From: Mucilaginibacter flavidus
GTDB lineage: Bacteria > Bacteroidota > Bacteroidia > Sphingobacteriales > Sphingobacteriaceae
NCBI RefSeq assembly: GCF_024055575.1
Contig: NZ_JAMXOE010000030.1
Location: forward strand, 1 to 64,000
DNA: 64,000 nt
Direction: 5' to 3'
Shown here: piece by piece, positions 29,002 to 37,236 of the stretch
Numbering within the stretch: position 1 is the first letter of the stretch
Layout of the letters: every line of letters starts with the position of its first letter
Notes under the pieces: model-generated
The model's database searches: none
Told to the model about the DNA's origin: nothing
The model's input: only the letters and a program-made list of their open reading frames with translations
Made by a program: the position numbers and the translations under genes

Positions 29002-29179
29002 TAATTTACGGGTAAATTCAATGTTAAATATGGGTTTTATAAGTTAATATTCAAAAATATTTTTTGATACCACACAGCGATAGAATAATAAGGTTTGTTT
29101 AATGCGAAATGTGATGAACAAGCACCCTTTTATAATAATAAATTTACTATGTTAGCACCTGCTGCAAGCATATTACCCA

Positions 29180-30340
29180 TTGAATAAAAGATCGCCTTTA
29201 AACCTCGTACTGCTATTGTCGAATACCCGATTCATATTATTGGGCGCCATTATTATGCTATTTTTCGCTTGCCAAATTCAACCGAAGCCAAAACCGCCGG
29301 TATACCATCCACCCATAAAAAAACCTGTTGCAGTAAAACGCGATACCATCCCCCGCGACTCGTTTTGTATTGCCGCCGTTGGCGATATTATGCTGGGTAC
29401 ATCGTACCCAACCAAATATACCCTGCCGCCCGACAGCGCTAAAGGCAGCTTTAAAAATGTATTAACGGAATTGCGCAATGCCGATGTCACCTTTGGCAAC
29501 CTGGAAGGTACCCTGCTTGATACGGGTGCCCCGGCCCATTATAAGCTGCACCTGCTGAGCAAGGGTTACCTGTTCCGCAGCCCCACCAGTTACGCCGGTG
29601 TTTTAAAAAACGCGGGTTTTAAAGTGCTTAGCCTGGCCAATAATCACATAGGCGATTTCGGCGAACCCGGCCGGATCAATACCATGAAGGTTTTAGACAG
29701 CCTTGGCATAAATTACGGCGGGCAGGTTAGCCACCCAACATCAATATTTAAAATAAACGGGGTTACCTATGGCTTTTGTGCCTTTGCACCCAATGCTTAT
29801 ACTTTGCCGATACTCGAATTAAGAAACGTTACTAAAATAATACAGGAGCTTAAACAACAGTGCGATGTAGTAATTGTATCGTTTCACGGTGGCTCGGAAG
29901 GAGCGGGGTTTGAACACGTGCCTTTTAATATGGAATCGTTCCACAGCGAAAAGCGCGGCGACGTACACAAGTTTGCCCATACAGCCATTGATGCCGGCGC
30001 CGACCTTGTATTTGGCAATGGCCCCCATGTTTGCAGAGCCATGGAGCTCTACAATGGCAGACTGATTGCTTATAGTCTTGGTAATTTTTGCACCTACACC
30101 AGCGTAAGTGTTGCAGGCGTGTGCGGCCTGGCGCCGATCCTCAAAGTGAACATCAATAAAAATGGAGAGTTTTTGAGTGGCCGAATAATATCGGCCACTC
30201 AAACTCATTACGACGGTCTTCAATTGGATAGCCTCAATAAAGCCGCCATCCGCATCAAACAACTTACCGAAACCGACTTCCCCTTGTCGGGGCTCGATAT
30301 CAGTGATGAAGGAAAAATATCAATCGCTAAAGAGCAGTAG
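29180..30340 (+). CDS. CapA-family metallophosphatase-like lipoprotein
   Basis: 386 residues if translation begins at TTG 29180, which provides a full lipoprotein leader ending LFFAC; the first ATG (29255) would start within that leader. The CapA (PGA_cap) domain shows AAVGDIMLG, FGNLEG, SLANNHIGDFG, VSFHGGSE and GNGPHVCR, the calcineurin-like metal-binding set. In Bacillus CapA takes part in poly-gamma-glutamate export, but most homologues have other unknown envelope roles, and no capB or capC is nearby. Confidence 0.85.
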   Translation: MNKRSPLNLVLLLSNTRFILLGAIIMLFFACQIQPKPKPPVYHPPIKKPVAVKRDTIPRDSFCIAAVGDIMLGTSYPTKYTLPPDSAKGSFKNVLTELRNADVTFGNLEGTLLDTGAPAHYKLHLLSKGYLFRSPTSYAGVLKNAGFKVLSLANNHIGDFGEPGRINTMKVLDSLGINYGGQVSHPTSIFKINGVTYGFCAFAPNAYTLPILELRNVTKIIQELKQQCDVVIVSFHGGSEGAGFEHVPFNMESFHSEKRGDVHKFAHTAIDAGADLVFGNGPHVCRAMELYNGRLIAYSLGNFCTYTSVSVAGVCGLAPILKVNINKNGEFLSGRIISATQTHYDGLQLDSLNKAAIRIKQLTETDFPLSGLDISDEGKISIAKEQ

Positions 30341-30375
30341 CAATACTACGTTTGCAGGTAATCCACAGAAATCAC

Positions 30376-30540
30376 TTTTAAAACAGGAGGCTTCGCTGGA
30401 GCCTTTTATATGAATTTTTTGGCTATAAACAGGAAGCTCCGCTGGAGCTGTGAACAAACGCGGCGACTCCAGGGGAGTCCCCTGTTTATAGAATTAATGT
30501 CGGGGATATTTAGGCTCCAGAGGAGCCCCCTAATAGCCTC
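30376..30540. repeat. Array of GGCTCC-type hairpins with nested inverted repeat
   Basis: Four related palindromes follow one another: GGCTTCGCTGGAGCC, AGCTCCGCTGGAGCT, GACTCCAGGGGAGTC and GGCTCCAGAGGAGCC. The second and third are enclosed by a perfect 11-bp inverted repeat, CTATAAACAGG (30423-30433) and CCTGTTTATAG (30481-30491). The whole set fills the spacer between two converging genes. It looks like a clustered REP-like element of the kind frequent in Sphingobacteriaceae. Confidence 0.75.
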
Positions 30541-30599
30541 TGTATTTTAAAAGCGATTACCTGGCAGGTAATCCTAAAATCCAACCAATCTTAGAAATC

Positions 30600-30788
30600 C
30601 TAGTTGGCTTCGTCTTTCGTCGTTCTCACCAGGCTTATCCCTGTGAAGAAAAACAGTACTGATATAATACCAATCACTGTAAGTGTGGTTACGTTGCCTG
30701 CGTGATTAATAATTTCGACGCCGGTGTAAATAAGGCCGATAATTCCTAATACAGTAAGTATCGCCCCAAAGGTTCGTTTTAAATTCAT
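30600..30788 (-). CDS. Small two-helix membrane protein
   Basis: 62 residues from the ATG at 30788. Two hydrophobic helices (about 7-24 and 33-53) are joined by a short polar loop with GVEIINHAGNV. The C-terminus is charged (RTTKDEAN). Small proteins of this shape are common and poorly characterised in Bacteroidota. It is divergent from the SPFH gene, with 93 bp between starts. Confidence 0.6.
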   Translation of the reverse strand: MNLKRTFGAILTVLGIIGLIYTGVEIINHAGNVTTLTVIGIISVLFFFTGISLVRTTKDEAN

Positions 30789-30881
30789 GGTTATTGATGT
30801 AACTTTTATAAAGCTTTTTCTTAAAAACAAATAGCACACCAATAATTAATACTACATTTATAATATTAAATAAACCCCCTT

Positions 30882-31823
30882 ATGACCGCACAGATAGGTA
30901 CTTTAATTGTTGTCTTTATTTTATTGGTGATTCTATTTTCATCATTTGTGTCTGTAAAACAAGGCACTATAGTAGTAATTACAGTGTTTGGTAAATACCG
31001 CCGAATACTCACACCCGGCCTTAATTTCAAGGTTCCTTTTATCGAAAACATCTATTCAAAAATTTCTATCCAGAACCGCTCTGTCGAACTGGAGTTCCAG
31101 GCCGTAACGTTCGACCAGGCAAATGTTTATTTTAAGGCGATGCTTTTATACTCGGTGCTCGACCAGCAGGAAGAAACCATCAAAAACGTAGCCTTCAAAT
31201 TTGTTGACGACCGCAACCTGATGCAGGCACTGATTCGCACCGTAGAAGGTTCTATCCGTGCATTCGTGGCTACCAAAAGGCAATCAGAAGTGCTGATACT
31301 GCGCCGCGATATTGTGGAACACGTTAAGGAGCAGCTCGACGTAATTCTTGAAGGCTGGGGCTACCACCTGCAGGATTTGCAGTTAAACGACATCACCTTC
31401 GATGAAGTGATCATGAAATCAATGAGCCAGGTAGTAGCATCCAACAACCTTAAAGCTGCTGCCGAAAACGAAGGCCAGGCTTTATTGATTACCAAAACAA
31501 AGGCCGCAGAGGCCGAAGGTAACGCCATCAAGATATCGGCCGAGGCCGAGCGCCAGGCGTCGCAATTGCGCGGGCAGGGTGTGGCTTTGTTCCGCGAGGA
31601 AGTGGCCAAGGGTATGTCGGTAGCTGCAAAAGAAATGAAGGACGCCAATATGGACACCTCGGTAATATTGTTTACCATGTGGACAGAATCAATAAAACAC
31701 TTCGCCGAAAACTCGCAGGGTAACGTAATATTCCTTGATGGCTCAACCGACGCCATGCAACAAACCATGAAAGAAATGATGGCGTTAAACCAATTGCACG
31801 CAACTCCGTCGAAAGGTAAATAA
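30882..31823 (+). CDS. SPFH (band 7/stomatin-like) membrane protein
   Basis: 313 residues: one N-terminal membrane helix (about 6-25) and an SPFH domain starting VKQGTIVVITVFGKYRRILTPG. A long coiled-coil stretch rich in Ala/Glu (KAAAENEGQALLITKTKAAE) drives oligomer formation, and the tail is Met-rich. Such proteins scaffold membrane microdomains and guard membrane proteases. Many bacterial members sit beside an NfeD gene; none is present here. Confidence 0.92.
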   Translation: MTAQIGTLIVVFILLVILFSSFVSVKQGTIVVITVFGKYRRILTPGLNFKVPFIENIYSKISIQNRSVELEFQAVTFDQANVYFKAMLLYSVLDQQEETIKNVAFKFVDDRNLMQALIRTVEGSIRAFVATKRQSEVLILRRDIVEHVKEQLDVILEGWGYHLQDLQLNDITFDEVIMKSMSQVVASNNLKAAAENEGQALLITKTKAAEAEGNAIKISAEAERQASQLRGQGVALFREEVAKGMSVAAKEMKDANMDTSVILFTMWTESIKHFAENSQGNVIFLDGSTDAMQQTMKEMMALNQLHATPSKGK

Positions 31824-31833
31824 CACGAACACA

Positions 31834-31979
31834 GAGAGTCAAGAGACAAGAATCAAGAGCCAGGATAAGAAATCAAAAACCGGCAGATTTGCGTAAAAGC
31901 AAATCTGCACGGGATTTCAATGGTGCAACAATTTTCGGTTCCTAACGTTTTTTGCTTGATTTCATGATTCTTGACTCTC
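31834..31979. repeat. Long-arm inverted repeat with central perfect hairpin
   Basis: GAGAGTCAAGA (31834-31844) is repeated inverted at 31969-31979, with further imperfect pairing (AAGAATCAAGAGCC against CGGTTCTTAAC and TTGATTTCATGATTC). The centre holds a perfect 10-bp stem GCAGATTTGC/GCAAATCTGC (31883-31908, loop GTAAAA). No T-tract follows the inner hairpin, so it is probably a repeat element and not a simple terminator. Confidence 0.65.
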
Positions 31980-32005
31980 GGTTCTTAACTTTACTTTTAC
32001 TATTG

Positions 32006-32548
32006 ATGAAACCCGGATTTGTGAGATTGATTTGCCTTGCCGCGCTATTCCTATTTACTGCGGGCAGCACCTGGGCACAGGGCTTCCACCAGCTAACTAT
32101 TGACGACTTTAAAGGCGAACCGCGCAACGACCAGTACACCGTTGCCTACACCAATTGCTCTATCGGTTTTCACTACCAGGCCCATCGCGAAAAAAATTAT
32201 TATATGCTTGATTTTAACATCGTGCTAACGATGAATAATTATAAATCGTGGATGGACAAAAAGCGGATTACCACCAACGAATTGCTTGAAGAAGTGCTGC
32301 GGCACGAGCAGGGGCACTACACCATTGCCTATATGGAGCAGCAGGAATTGTTGCGTGCAGTTGGCAAAACTGTGTTTTACGCCGATTATCAACGGGTTGC
32401 CCAAGCCATCTTCGATCGAATAGACGCCAAGTATAAACAGCTAAATCTTGACTATGATGCCGATACACAGCACATGCAAAACAAAGCGCAGCAAATAAGT
32501 TGGAATGCCTATTTTAAAAAGAGACTGACTTACATGCCGCCGGATTGA
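32006..32548 (+). CDS. DUF922 zinc-protease-like secreted protein
   Basis: 180 residues from the ATG at 32006, which gives a clean signal peptide ending STWAQ; the longer frame starts inside the inverted repeat. The domain has HEQGH (H100, E101, H104) and the preceding YKSWMDKKRI that mark DUF922, a predicted metalloprotease family. It probably acts in the periplasm. It is separated from the SPFH gene by the repeat element. Confidence 0.82.
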   Translation: MKPGFVRLICLAALFLFTAGSTWAQGFHQLTIDDFKGEPRNDQYTVAYTNCSIGFHYQAHREKNYYMLDFNIVLTMNNYKSWMDKKRITTNELLEEVLRHEQGHYTIAYMEQQELLRAVGKTVFYADYQRVAQAIFDRIDAKYKQLNLDYDADTQHMQNKAQQISWNAYFKKRLTYMPPD

Positions 32549-32575
32549 GTACGGGCCACCCATGTCCTTATCATA

Positions 32576-32977
32576 TTATATTTTCGCAGTTTTTATAAAT
32601 GAGTTTAGTAACGTTACAGGCAGCAGATTGCTTTTATGACGATACTCAGGATTCAAAAAATCTTTGAACGGCGTATCACGGAATGAACCTATAGTTTTAA
32701 AGCCCATCGCCCAATCCGGAAAAATTCGATGGTCCGTTACCCCACTGGCAATCGGCGTAATTCCTTTGTGACGCTCGTCCTGGCTTATTCTATCATAAGA
32801 CTCCTTCACAGCTTTTTCTTCACCTTCAAGCAATTGTATAAAATTTCCCTCGGCGTATAAGAGCAGCCCGGTTATGTTGTCGCGCATGTTATTCTTAGCG
32901 CTTATAGCTAAAAGTTCTTCAAGTTCGGGTTGGCTAAACCAGTTTGTTCCTGCGCTTAGATAAATTATATAATACAT
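32576..32977 (-). CDS. BLUF blue-light photoreceptor protein
   Basis: 133 residues, essentially a lone BLUF domain binding FAD. The photocycle residues are visible at the right spacing: Y6 (YIIYLSAG), N30 and Q48 (FIQLLEG), plus W89 and M91 (FPDWAMGF). Single-domain BLUF proteins signal by contacting a separate partner. The gene lies 70 bp after egtD on the same strand, so it may be transcribed with the ergothioneine operon, or on its own. Confidence 0.9.
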   Translation of the reverse strand: MYYIIYLSAGTNWFSQPELEELLAISAKNNMRDNITGLLLYAEGNFIQLLEGEEKAVKESYDRISQDERHKGITPIASGVTDHRIFPDWAMGFKTIGSFRDTPFKDFLNPEYRHKSNLLPVTLLNSFIKTAKI

Positions 32978-33047
32978 TTAGAAATTATGCTGTAAATATA
33001 AATATACAAACGCCCGGATAGTAATGTTTTGAGTAAGATTGCAACGT

Positions 33048-34049
33048 TTACTCCGCCACCCAAATCGCGTCCGTAAACCATTTCTTCGTATCAAAAAAAT
33101 GCGTAACGGGTTTAAATGATGCCTTCCGCGCCATATCATCAACCTGCTGTATGGTGAATTTTTGAGAAATCTCCATAAAGATGTACTCGTCCTTTGCGAA
33201 GTTAATGGTATGCATCCCGTTAATGTTTACCTGCTGGTCGGTAAGACTTACCAGGTAACTTTTGCAGGCGCCGGTTTCCGGGTCGTAAATTGGATAATGT
33301 TCAAATTGGGTAACGTCAAAATCGCCGTCTAACTCACGGTTGATACGCTCTAATAAATTAAGATTGAATCGTTTGGTAATGCCCTCTTTATCGTTGTATG
33401 CCGCCAGTACAGTCGCCGGGTTCTTTTTCAGGTCGACGCCGATCAGCAGCATGTCACCAGGCGAAAGGTGGTTGCGTACGTTCATGCAAAACCCTTCGGC
33501 TACGTCAACCGGCATATTGCCGATGTTGGAGCCTAAAAACATAATCACCTTGCGCTTATCAGATAGGGTTGAAGCTTTCGTCAGCATATTAAAATACTCG
33601 CCGTTAAGGCCGGTCATTTGCAGGCCTGGCAAAGTTACAGGCAGGGTGATGTTGAGATATGATATTACGTTTGATGATATATCGATAGGCAGGTAGCTGA
33701 AGTCGGCTCCGTTGTCCAGCAGATATTTTAAAAGGTAGGTTGATTTGGTGGCATCGCCCGCACCCAGCTCAATCAGATCGAAAGCATCACCATCGCCAAT
33801 GATGGCATTGCATATTTCGGCGGTTTTTTCGGAGAATATCTCCAGCTCGCAATTGGTAGGATAATACTCATCGCAATTCATTAAATCCTGGAAAAGTTTA
33901 TCGCCAACAGCATCGTAAAAATACATCGAGCTCAAAAATTTGGGGGTTGAGCTGAGCCCGCAAATTACATCGTCATAAAACTGCCCTGTCCTACAGTTCG
34001 AAAGTCCTTTCATTTCGGCTTTCGCTAATGTGGTGTCCATATTCTTCAT
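33048..34049 (-). CDS. egtD: Histidine N-alpha trimethyltransferase EgtD
   Basis: 333 residues. EgtD transfers three methyl groups from S-adenosylmethionine to histidine to make hercynine, the first step of ergothioneine synthesis. The SAM-binding motif ELGAGDATK (94-102), PIDIS and the FLGSNIGNM loop typical of the family are present, as is the N-terminal FYDAVGDKLFQDL. The start at 34049 is 11 bp after the egtB stop, so the two are translated from one message. It is the last egt gene of the operon. Confidence 0.93.
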   Translation of the reverse strand: MKNMDTTLAKAEMKGLSNCRTGQFYDDVICGLSSTPKFLSSMYFYDAVGDKLFQDLMNCDEYYPTNCELEIFSEKTAEICNAIIGDGDAFDLIELGAGDATKSTYLLKYLLDNGADFSYLPIDISSNVISYLNITLPVTLPGLQMTGLNGEYFNMLTKASTLSDKRKVIMFLGSNIGNMPVDVAEGFCMNVRNHLSPGDMLLIGVDLKKNPATVLAAYNDKEGITKRFNLNLLERINRELDGDFDVTQFEHYPIYDPETGACKSYLVSLTDQQVNINGMHTINFAKDEYIFMEISQKFTIQQVDDMARKASFKPVTHFFDTKKWFTDAIWVAE

Positions 34050-34060
34050 AGGTATTGATA

Positions 34061-35212
34061 TTACTTAGCCAGCCTTATGCCGGTAAATTGCCATCGTAAA
34101 TTGGTTTGAAAAAAATTGCGGTAAGTAATGCGGCTATGCCCCGGCGAGGTAACTTCCGATGCGCCCCGCAATACCTTCTGATTCACCATAAATTTGCCGT
34201 TATACTCGCCAATTGCGCCCGGCGCTTTGGTAAAACCCGGGTATGGCAGGTACGAGCTTTCGGTCCACTCCCAGCTTTTGCCCCAGCTAAACTGCGGCGC
34301 GGCGGCTTCCCACTCAAACTCGGTAGCTAAACGCAGTCCCCTCCAGGCTGCGTAAGCATAAGCCTCAAAATAGCTGATATGACAAACAGGTTCTTTTAAA
34401 TTCAAGGGTTGCAGCCCATGGTACGTGTAAGCATGCCATTGCTCGTCAATATTGTGCCAGTAAAGCGGCGCTTCAACCTTGTTGGTTTTTACCCAATCCC
34501 AGCCCTCAGCATGCCAGTGGCGGAAATCGTGGTAGCCACCACTGTTTATAAATTCCAGGTATTCGGCGTTGGTAACCAGGTTGGGGCTGATCTCAAACGC
34601 GTTAAGGTACACCTTATGGGGGTTCAGCTCGTTGTCAAAACAAAAGCCTTCGCCTTTAAAACCTACCTCGTAAACGCCCTCATTAAGCTTAATAAATTCA
34701 CCGTCTTCAACCCAATTAACTTTGGGAGAAACATAACTATTTGAATACGCCGGGAACAACGGGTTGTGCCCTAAAATGTATTTTATGTCGGTATACAAAA
34801 GTTCCTGGTGCTGCTCTTCGTGATTAAAGCCGAGTATTATCAATTCTTTTACTTCCGCGCTTGGCTCGTTGCATAAAAAGCCGTTCATGGCCTCGTCAAC
34901 ATATTTACGGTAAGCATAAATTTCGGCAACGGTTGGGCGGCTTAAATTACCGCGGTCGGTACGGATAACGCGGTTGCCCACGGTTTCGTAGTAGCTGTTA
35001 AAAACGTAATTGTAGTCGGGATTGTATTCCTGGTAGCCCATAAAGTAGGGCTTCAGGATAAAGGTTTCAAAAAACCAGGTAACATGGCCAATATGCCATT
35101 TAGGCGGACTAACATCAACAACCGGCTGCACCACATAGTCCTCAGTTTGCAGGGGGCTACATATGTCCTCGGTTCGCTTGCGTACTTTAACGTAACAGTC
35201 TGCTAAATCCAT
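34061..35212 (-). CDS. egtB: EgtB-type sulfoxide synthase
   Basis: 383 residues. The N-terminal DinB-like domain carries the three iron-binding histidines: one in WHIGH (H43) and two in NHEEQHQE (H131, H135). The C-terminal FGE-sulfatase domain follows (YEAYAYAAWRGLRLATEFEWE...WEWTESSYLPYPGF...RGASEVT). EgtB uses iron and oxygen to join a thiol to hercynine. Whether the donor is gamma-glutamylcysteine (with EgtA and EgtC) or cysteine is not decided by sequence alone; no egtA or egtC is in the window. The start lies 4 bp after the transporter stop. A selenoneine synthase role (SenA) is less likely because no selenosugar synthase gene accompanies it. Confidence 0.9.
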   Translation of the reverse strand: MDLADCYVKVRKRTEDICSPLQTEDYVVQPVVDVSPPKWHIGHVTWFFETFILKPYFMGYQEYNPDYNYVFNSYYETVGNRVIRTDRGNLSRPTVAEIYAYRKYVDEAMNGFLCNEPSAEVKELIILGFNHEEQHQELLYTDIKYILGHNPLFPAYSNSYVSPKVNWVEDGEFIKLNEGVYEVGFKGEGFCFDNELNPHKVYLNAFEISPNLVTNAEYLEFINSGGYHDFRHWHAEGWDWVKTNKVEAPLYWHNIDEQWHAYTYHGLQPLNLKEPVCHISYFEAYAYAAWRGLRLATEFEWEAAAPQFSWGKSWEWTESSYLPYPGFTKAPGAIGEYNGKFMVNQKVLRGASEVTSPGHSRITYRNFFQTNLRWQFTGIRLAK

Positions 35213-35216
35213 GAGT

Positions 35217-36788
35217 TTATTTCTTATCTAAAAACCGTTTTAAATCCGAAATTGTTTTAATACTTAAATTTTTTGCCTGTGCTTTCCGCATCATCAAAGC
35301 GTAGGCGTTATTGAAGCCAATCGGCTTCAGCCATTTTATTTGATACTTCGCTTCAAACTCCCGCTGTACATAATTATACGTTTCGTCCTTACTGTGCGTT
35401 AACGAATCAACAACTTTATGCGATGGCTGTAATATGGCCAGTAACCCCGTTCCGGTATATTCCGGGTAAAAGTCAATTTGGTTATTTGTCAGTGCGTCAA
35501 AGCAAATTTTTGTACCGCCCAGCCCGGTTTTAGTGCTCACATCATAATCGGTATAGCCTTTTATTAGCTTACTGTATATGCTCGCTAAAATGTACTGTTC
35601 ACCAAATATTTTAGAGCCGATTCGCACAATGCCAACATTACCATTGCGGGAAGGTCTATATAATTTATTGGCCTCTAAAAAATCTTTCGCCACACGTTCT
35701 GGGCTTTGGTGAAGATAGTCGGTACGGTAATTAAGTGCGGTCATTACGCTGTCATTAATTTTGCCCGAAAGTAAATTTAGTGTCACTTCTAAGTCCGGGA
35801 ATTTTTTCAGCGCGTCGTCGCGCACTATTGGCGCCGCGTAATATGGCGGAAAAATGAACTTATCATCATCCAAAACCACCAGGTCATAAGCCTTCAGGCG
35901 GCCATCGGTTGAGTAGCCGCTGATAACGTCGAGCTGTTTCTCATAAGCGGCTTTATACATCACGGCATCGTTTATTACCAATGTTTGTATCTTTAAACCA
36001 TATTTGCTGATCAACCCCAGGTTGCCATCCTGCCGGCCCATAAATTCGGGCGTAAAACCAGCTTTTAACTTGCTGCCATAGGCGGAGGGCAGGAGGTAGA
36101 AAGATGATAATAGTAGCAGTAGCAGAGGGAGAGTAGCACTAGCAGTTTTTAATTTTTTGATGTTGATTTTTTGCAATCGCGACAGCAAAAAATCAAACAA
36201 AATTGCCAGCAAAGCGGCCGGGATTGCGCCAGCTAATATCATATTGGTATTGTTTAAGGATATACCGCCGAAAATAAACTCGCCTAGGCCACCGGCTGCA
36301 ATATATGATGCCAGCGTAGCCACACCAACCGTTATTACCGTAGCGGTACGGATACCAGCAAAAATAACAGGCATAGCCAGTGGTAGCTCCACCTTAAACA
36401 ATACCTGCCATTTGCTCATACCCATGGCCGTGGCCGCTTCTTTTACAGCGGCATCAACCCCGGTAATGCCGGTAAATGTATTGCGGATGATGGGCAGCAA
36501 CGCATAGAGCAGTAAAGCGACAATAGCCGGCTTTGCTCCAATACCCAACAAGGGAATCATAAAGCCCAGTAAGGCAATGCTTGGCACCGTTTGCAGCACA
36601 CCAGCAACACCTAATACCGCCCCCGAAAATTGTTTTTTACGGGTAATGAAAATACCCAGCGGCAAGCCGACCAGCACCGCAATAAACAGCGACACAAACG
36701 TAAGCCCTATGTGCTGCAGGGTTTGCGTAAGCAGCTTATCGCTTTGCTGCTGCATAAATTCCCATAAAGTTTGCTGGTGCTCATTCAT
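35217..36788 (-). CDS. ABC permease fused to a circularly permuted OpuAC-type binding domain (EgtU-like)
   Basis: 523 residues. Residues about 20-205 are a BPD_transp_1 permease of the ProW/OpuCB type (LQTVPSIALLG, EAATAMGMSKWQVLFKVELP). A further hydrophobic helix (about 219-235) tethers a binding domain. In ordinary OpuAC domains the order is SKxFTEQ, GGT, PEYTGT, GFNNTYAL, TISDL, then GFTxEF, DGYPGL, GYSTDG, FFPPYxAAP. Here the second set comes first (LKAGFTPEF at 242, GYSTDGR at 291, FPPYYAAP at 313). The first set follows (GSKIFGEQ at 391, GLGGTKICF at 422, YPEYTGTG at 441, GFNNAYAL at 491, ISDL at 513), and the protein ends there. The neighbours egtB and egtD, 4 bp away, suggest ergothioneine or a related betaine as ligand; choline or glycine betaine remains possible. 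Confidence 0.88.
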   Translation of the reverse strand: MNEHQQTLWEFMQQQSDKLLTQTLQHIGLTFVSLFIAVLVGLPLGIFITRKKQFSGAVLGVAGVLQTVPSIALLGFMIPLLGIGAKPAIVALLLYALLPIIRNTFTGITGVDAAVKEAATAMGMSKWQVLFKVELPLAMPVIFAGIRTATVITVGVATLASYIAAGGLGEFIFGGISLNNTNMILAGAIPAALLAILFDFLLSRLQKINIKKLKTASATLPLLLLLLSSFYLLPSAYGSKLKAGFTPEFMGRQDGNLGLISKYGLKIQTLVINDAVMYKAAYEKQLDVISGYSTDGRLKAYDLVVLDDDKFIFPPYYAAPIVRDDALKKFPDLEVTLNLLSGKINDSVMTALNYRTDYLHQSPERVAKDFLEANKLYRPSRNGNVGIVRIGSKIFGEQYILASIYSKLIKGYTDYDVSTKTGLGGTKICFDALTNNQIDFYPEYTGTGLLAILQPSHKVVDSLTHSKDETYNYVQREFEAKYQIKWLKPIGFNNAYALMMRKAQAKNLSIKTISDLKRFLDKK

Positions 36789-37236
36789 GGTATCGAAGCG
36801 TGTCTAAATAATGAGGATGATGTTTATACAATTTATCGGTTATATAAATAAGAAGTTTCTTGTTGTAATATAACTTACCATCTTTATAAAAGACCCCAAA
36901 AACGTCGAAGCAATATTTTTCGATAGTTATACCATAATGATATTCTATTTTGCCCCGAACATCAAACGACTGCTTTTTGGTTAAAAGTTTAAATTCTTTG
37001 GTCAAAGATTGAAACTTGGTCAAATCATTTGTATTGGAAATCGTATTTTTTGTTTTTTCGTGATGCTCGTTAAATGTATTTTCAAACTGTTCACAACTAA
37101 TATCAAAAACAGTTTCAATATCAAACGATACAGCCTCAAGTTTAACAAAATTCAATTTTTTGTTTTGAGCCAGACACGTGACGCACGACAAGAGTATCGC
37201 AATCAGGCACAAAAATATATTGACCGTGATTTTCAT
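36781..37236 (-). CDS. Small secreted protein inside the transporter operon
   Basis: 151 residues with a signal peptide ending around TCLAQ (a Cys-rich core, LLSCVTCLA). The rest is charged with Lys/Phe/Tyr-rich beta-like segments and no motif I know. It overlaps the ATPase gene upstream by 4 bp and the permease gene downstream by 8 bp, so it is translationally coupled to both halves of the transporter. That position suggests a role with it, perhaps as an accessory periplasmic factor. Base composition is more AT-rich than its neighbours, so late insertion is also possible. Confidence 0.7.
   Translation of the reverse strand: MKITVNIFLCLIAILLSCVTCLAQNKKLNFVKLEAVSFDIETVFDISCEQFENTFNEHHEKTKNTISNTNDLTKFQSLTKEFKLLTKKQSFDVRGKIEYHYGITIEKYCFDVFGVFYKDGKLYYNKKLLIYITDKLYKHHPHYLDTLRYHE

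Noticed and set aside
34061..35212. Selenoneine synthase SenA
   Set aside because: No SenB-like selenosugar synthase or SelD gene adjoins it, and egtD follows directly.
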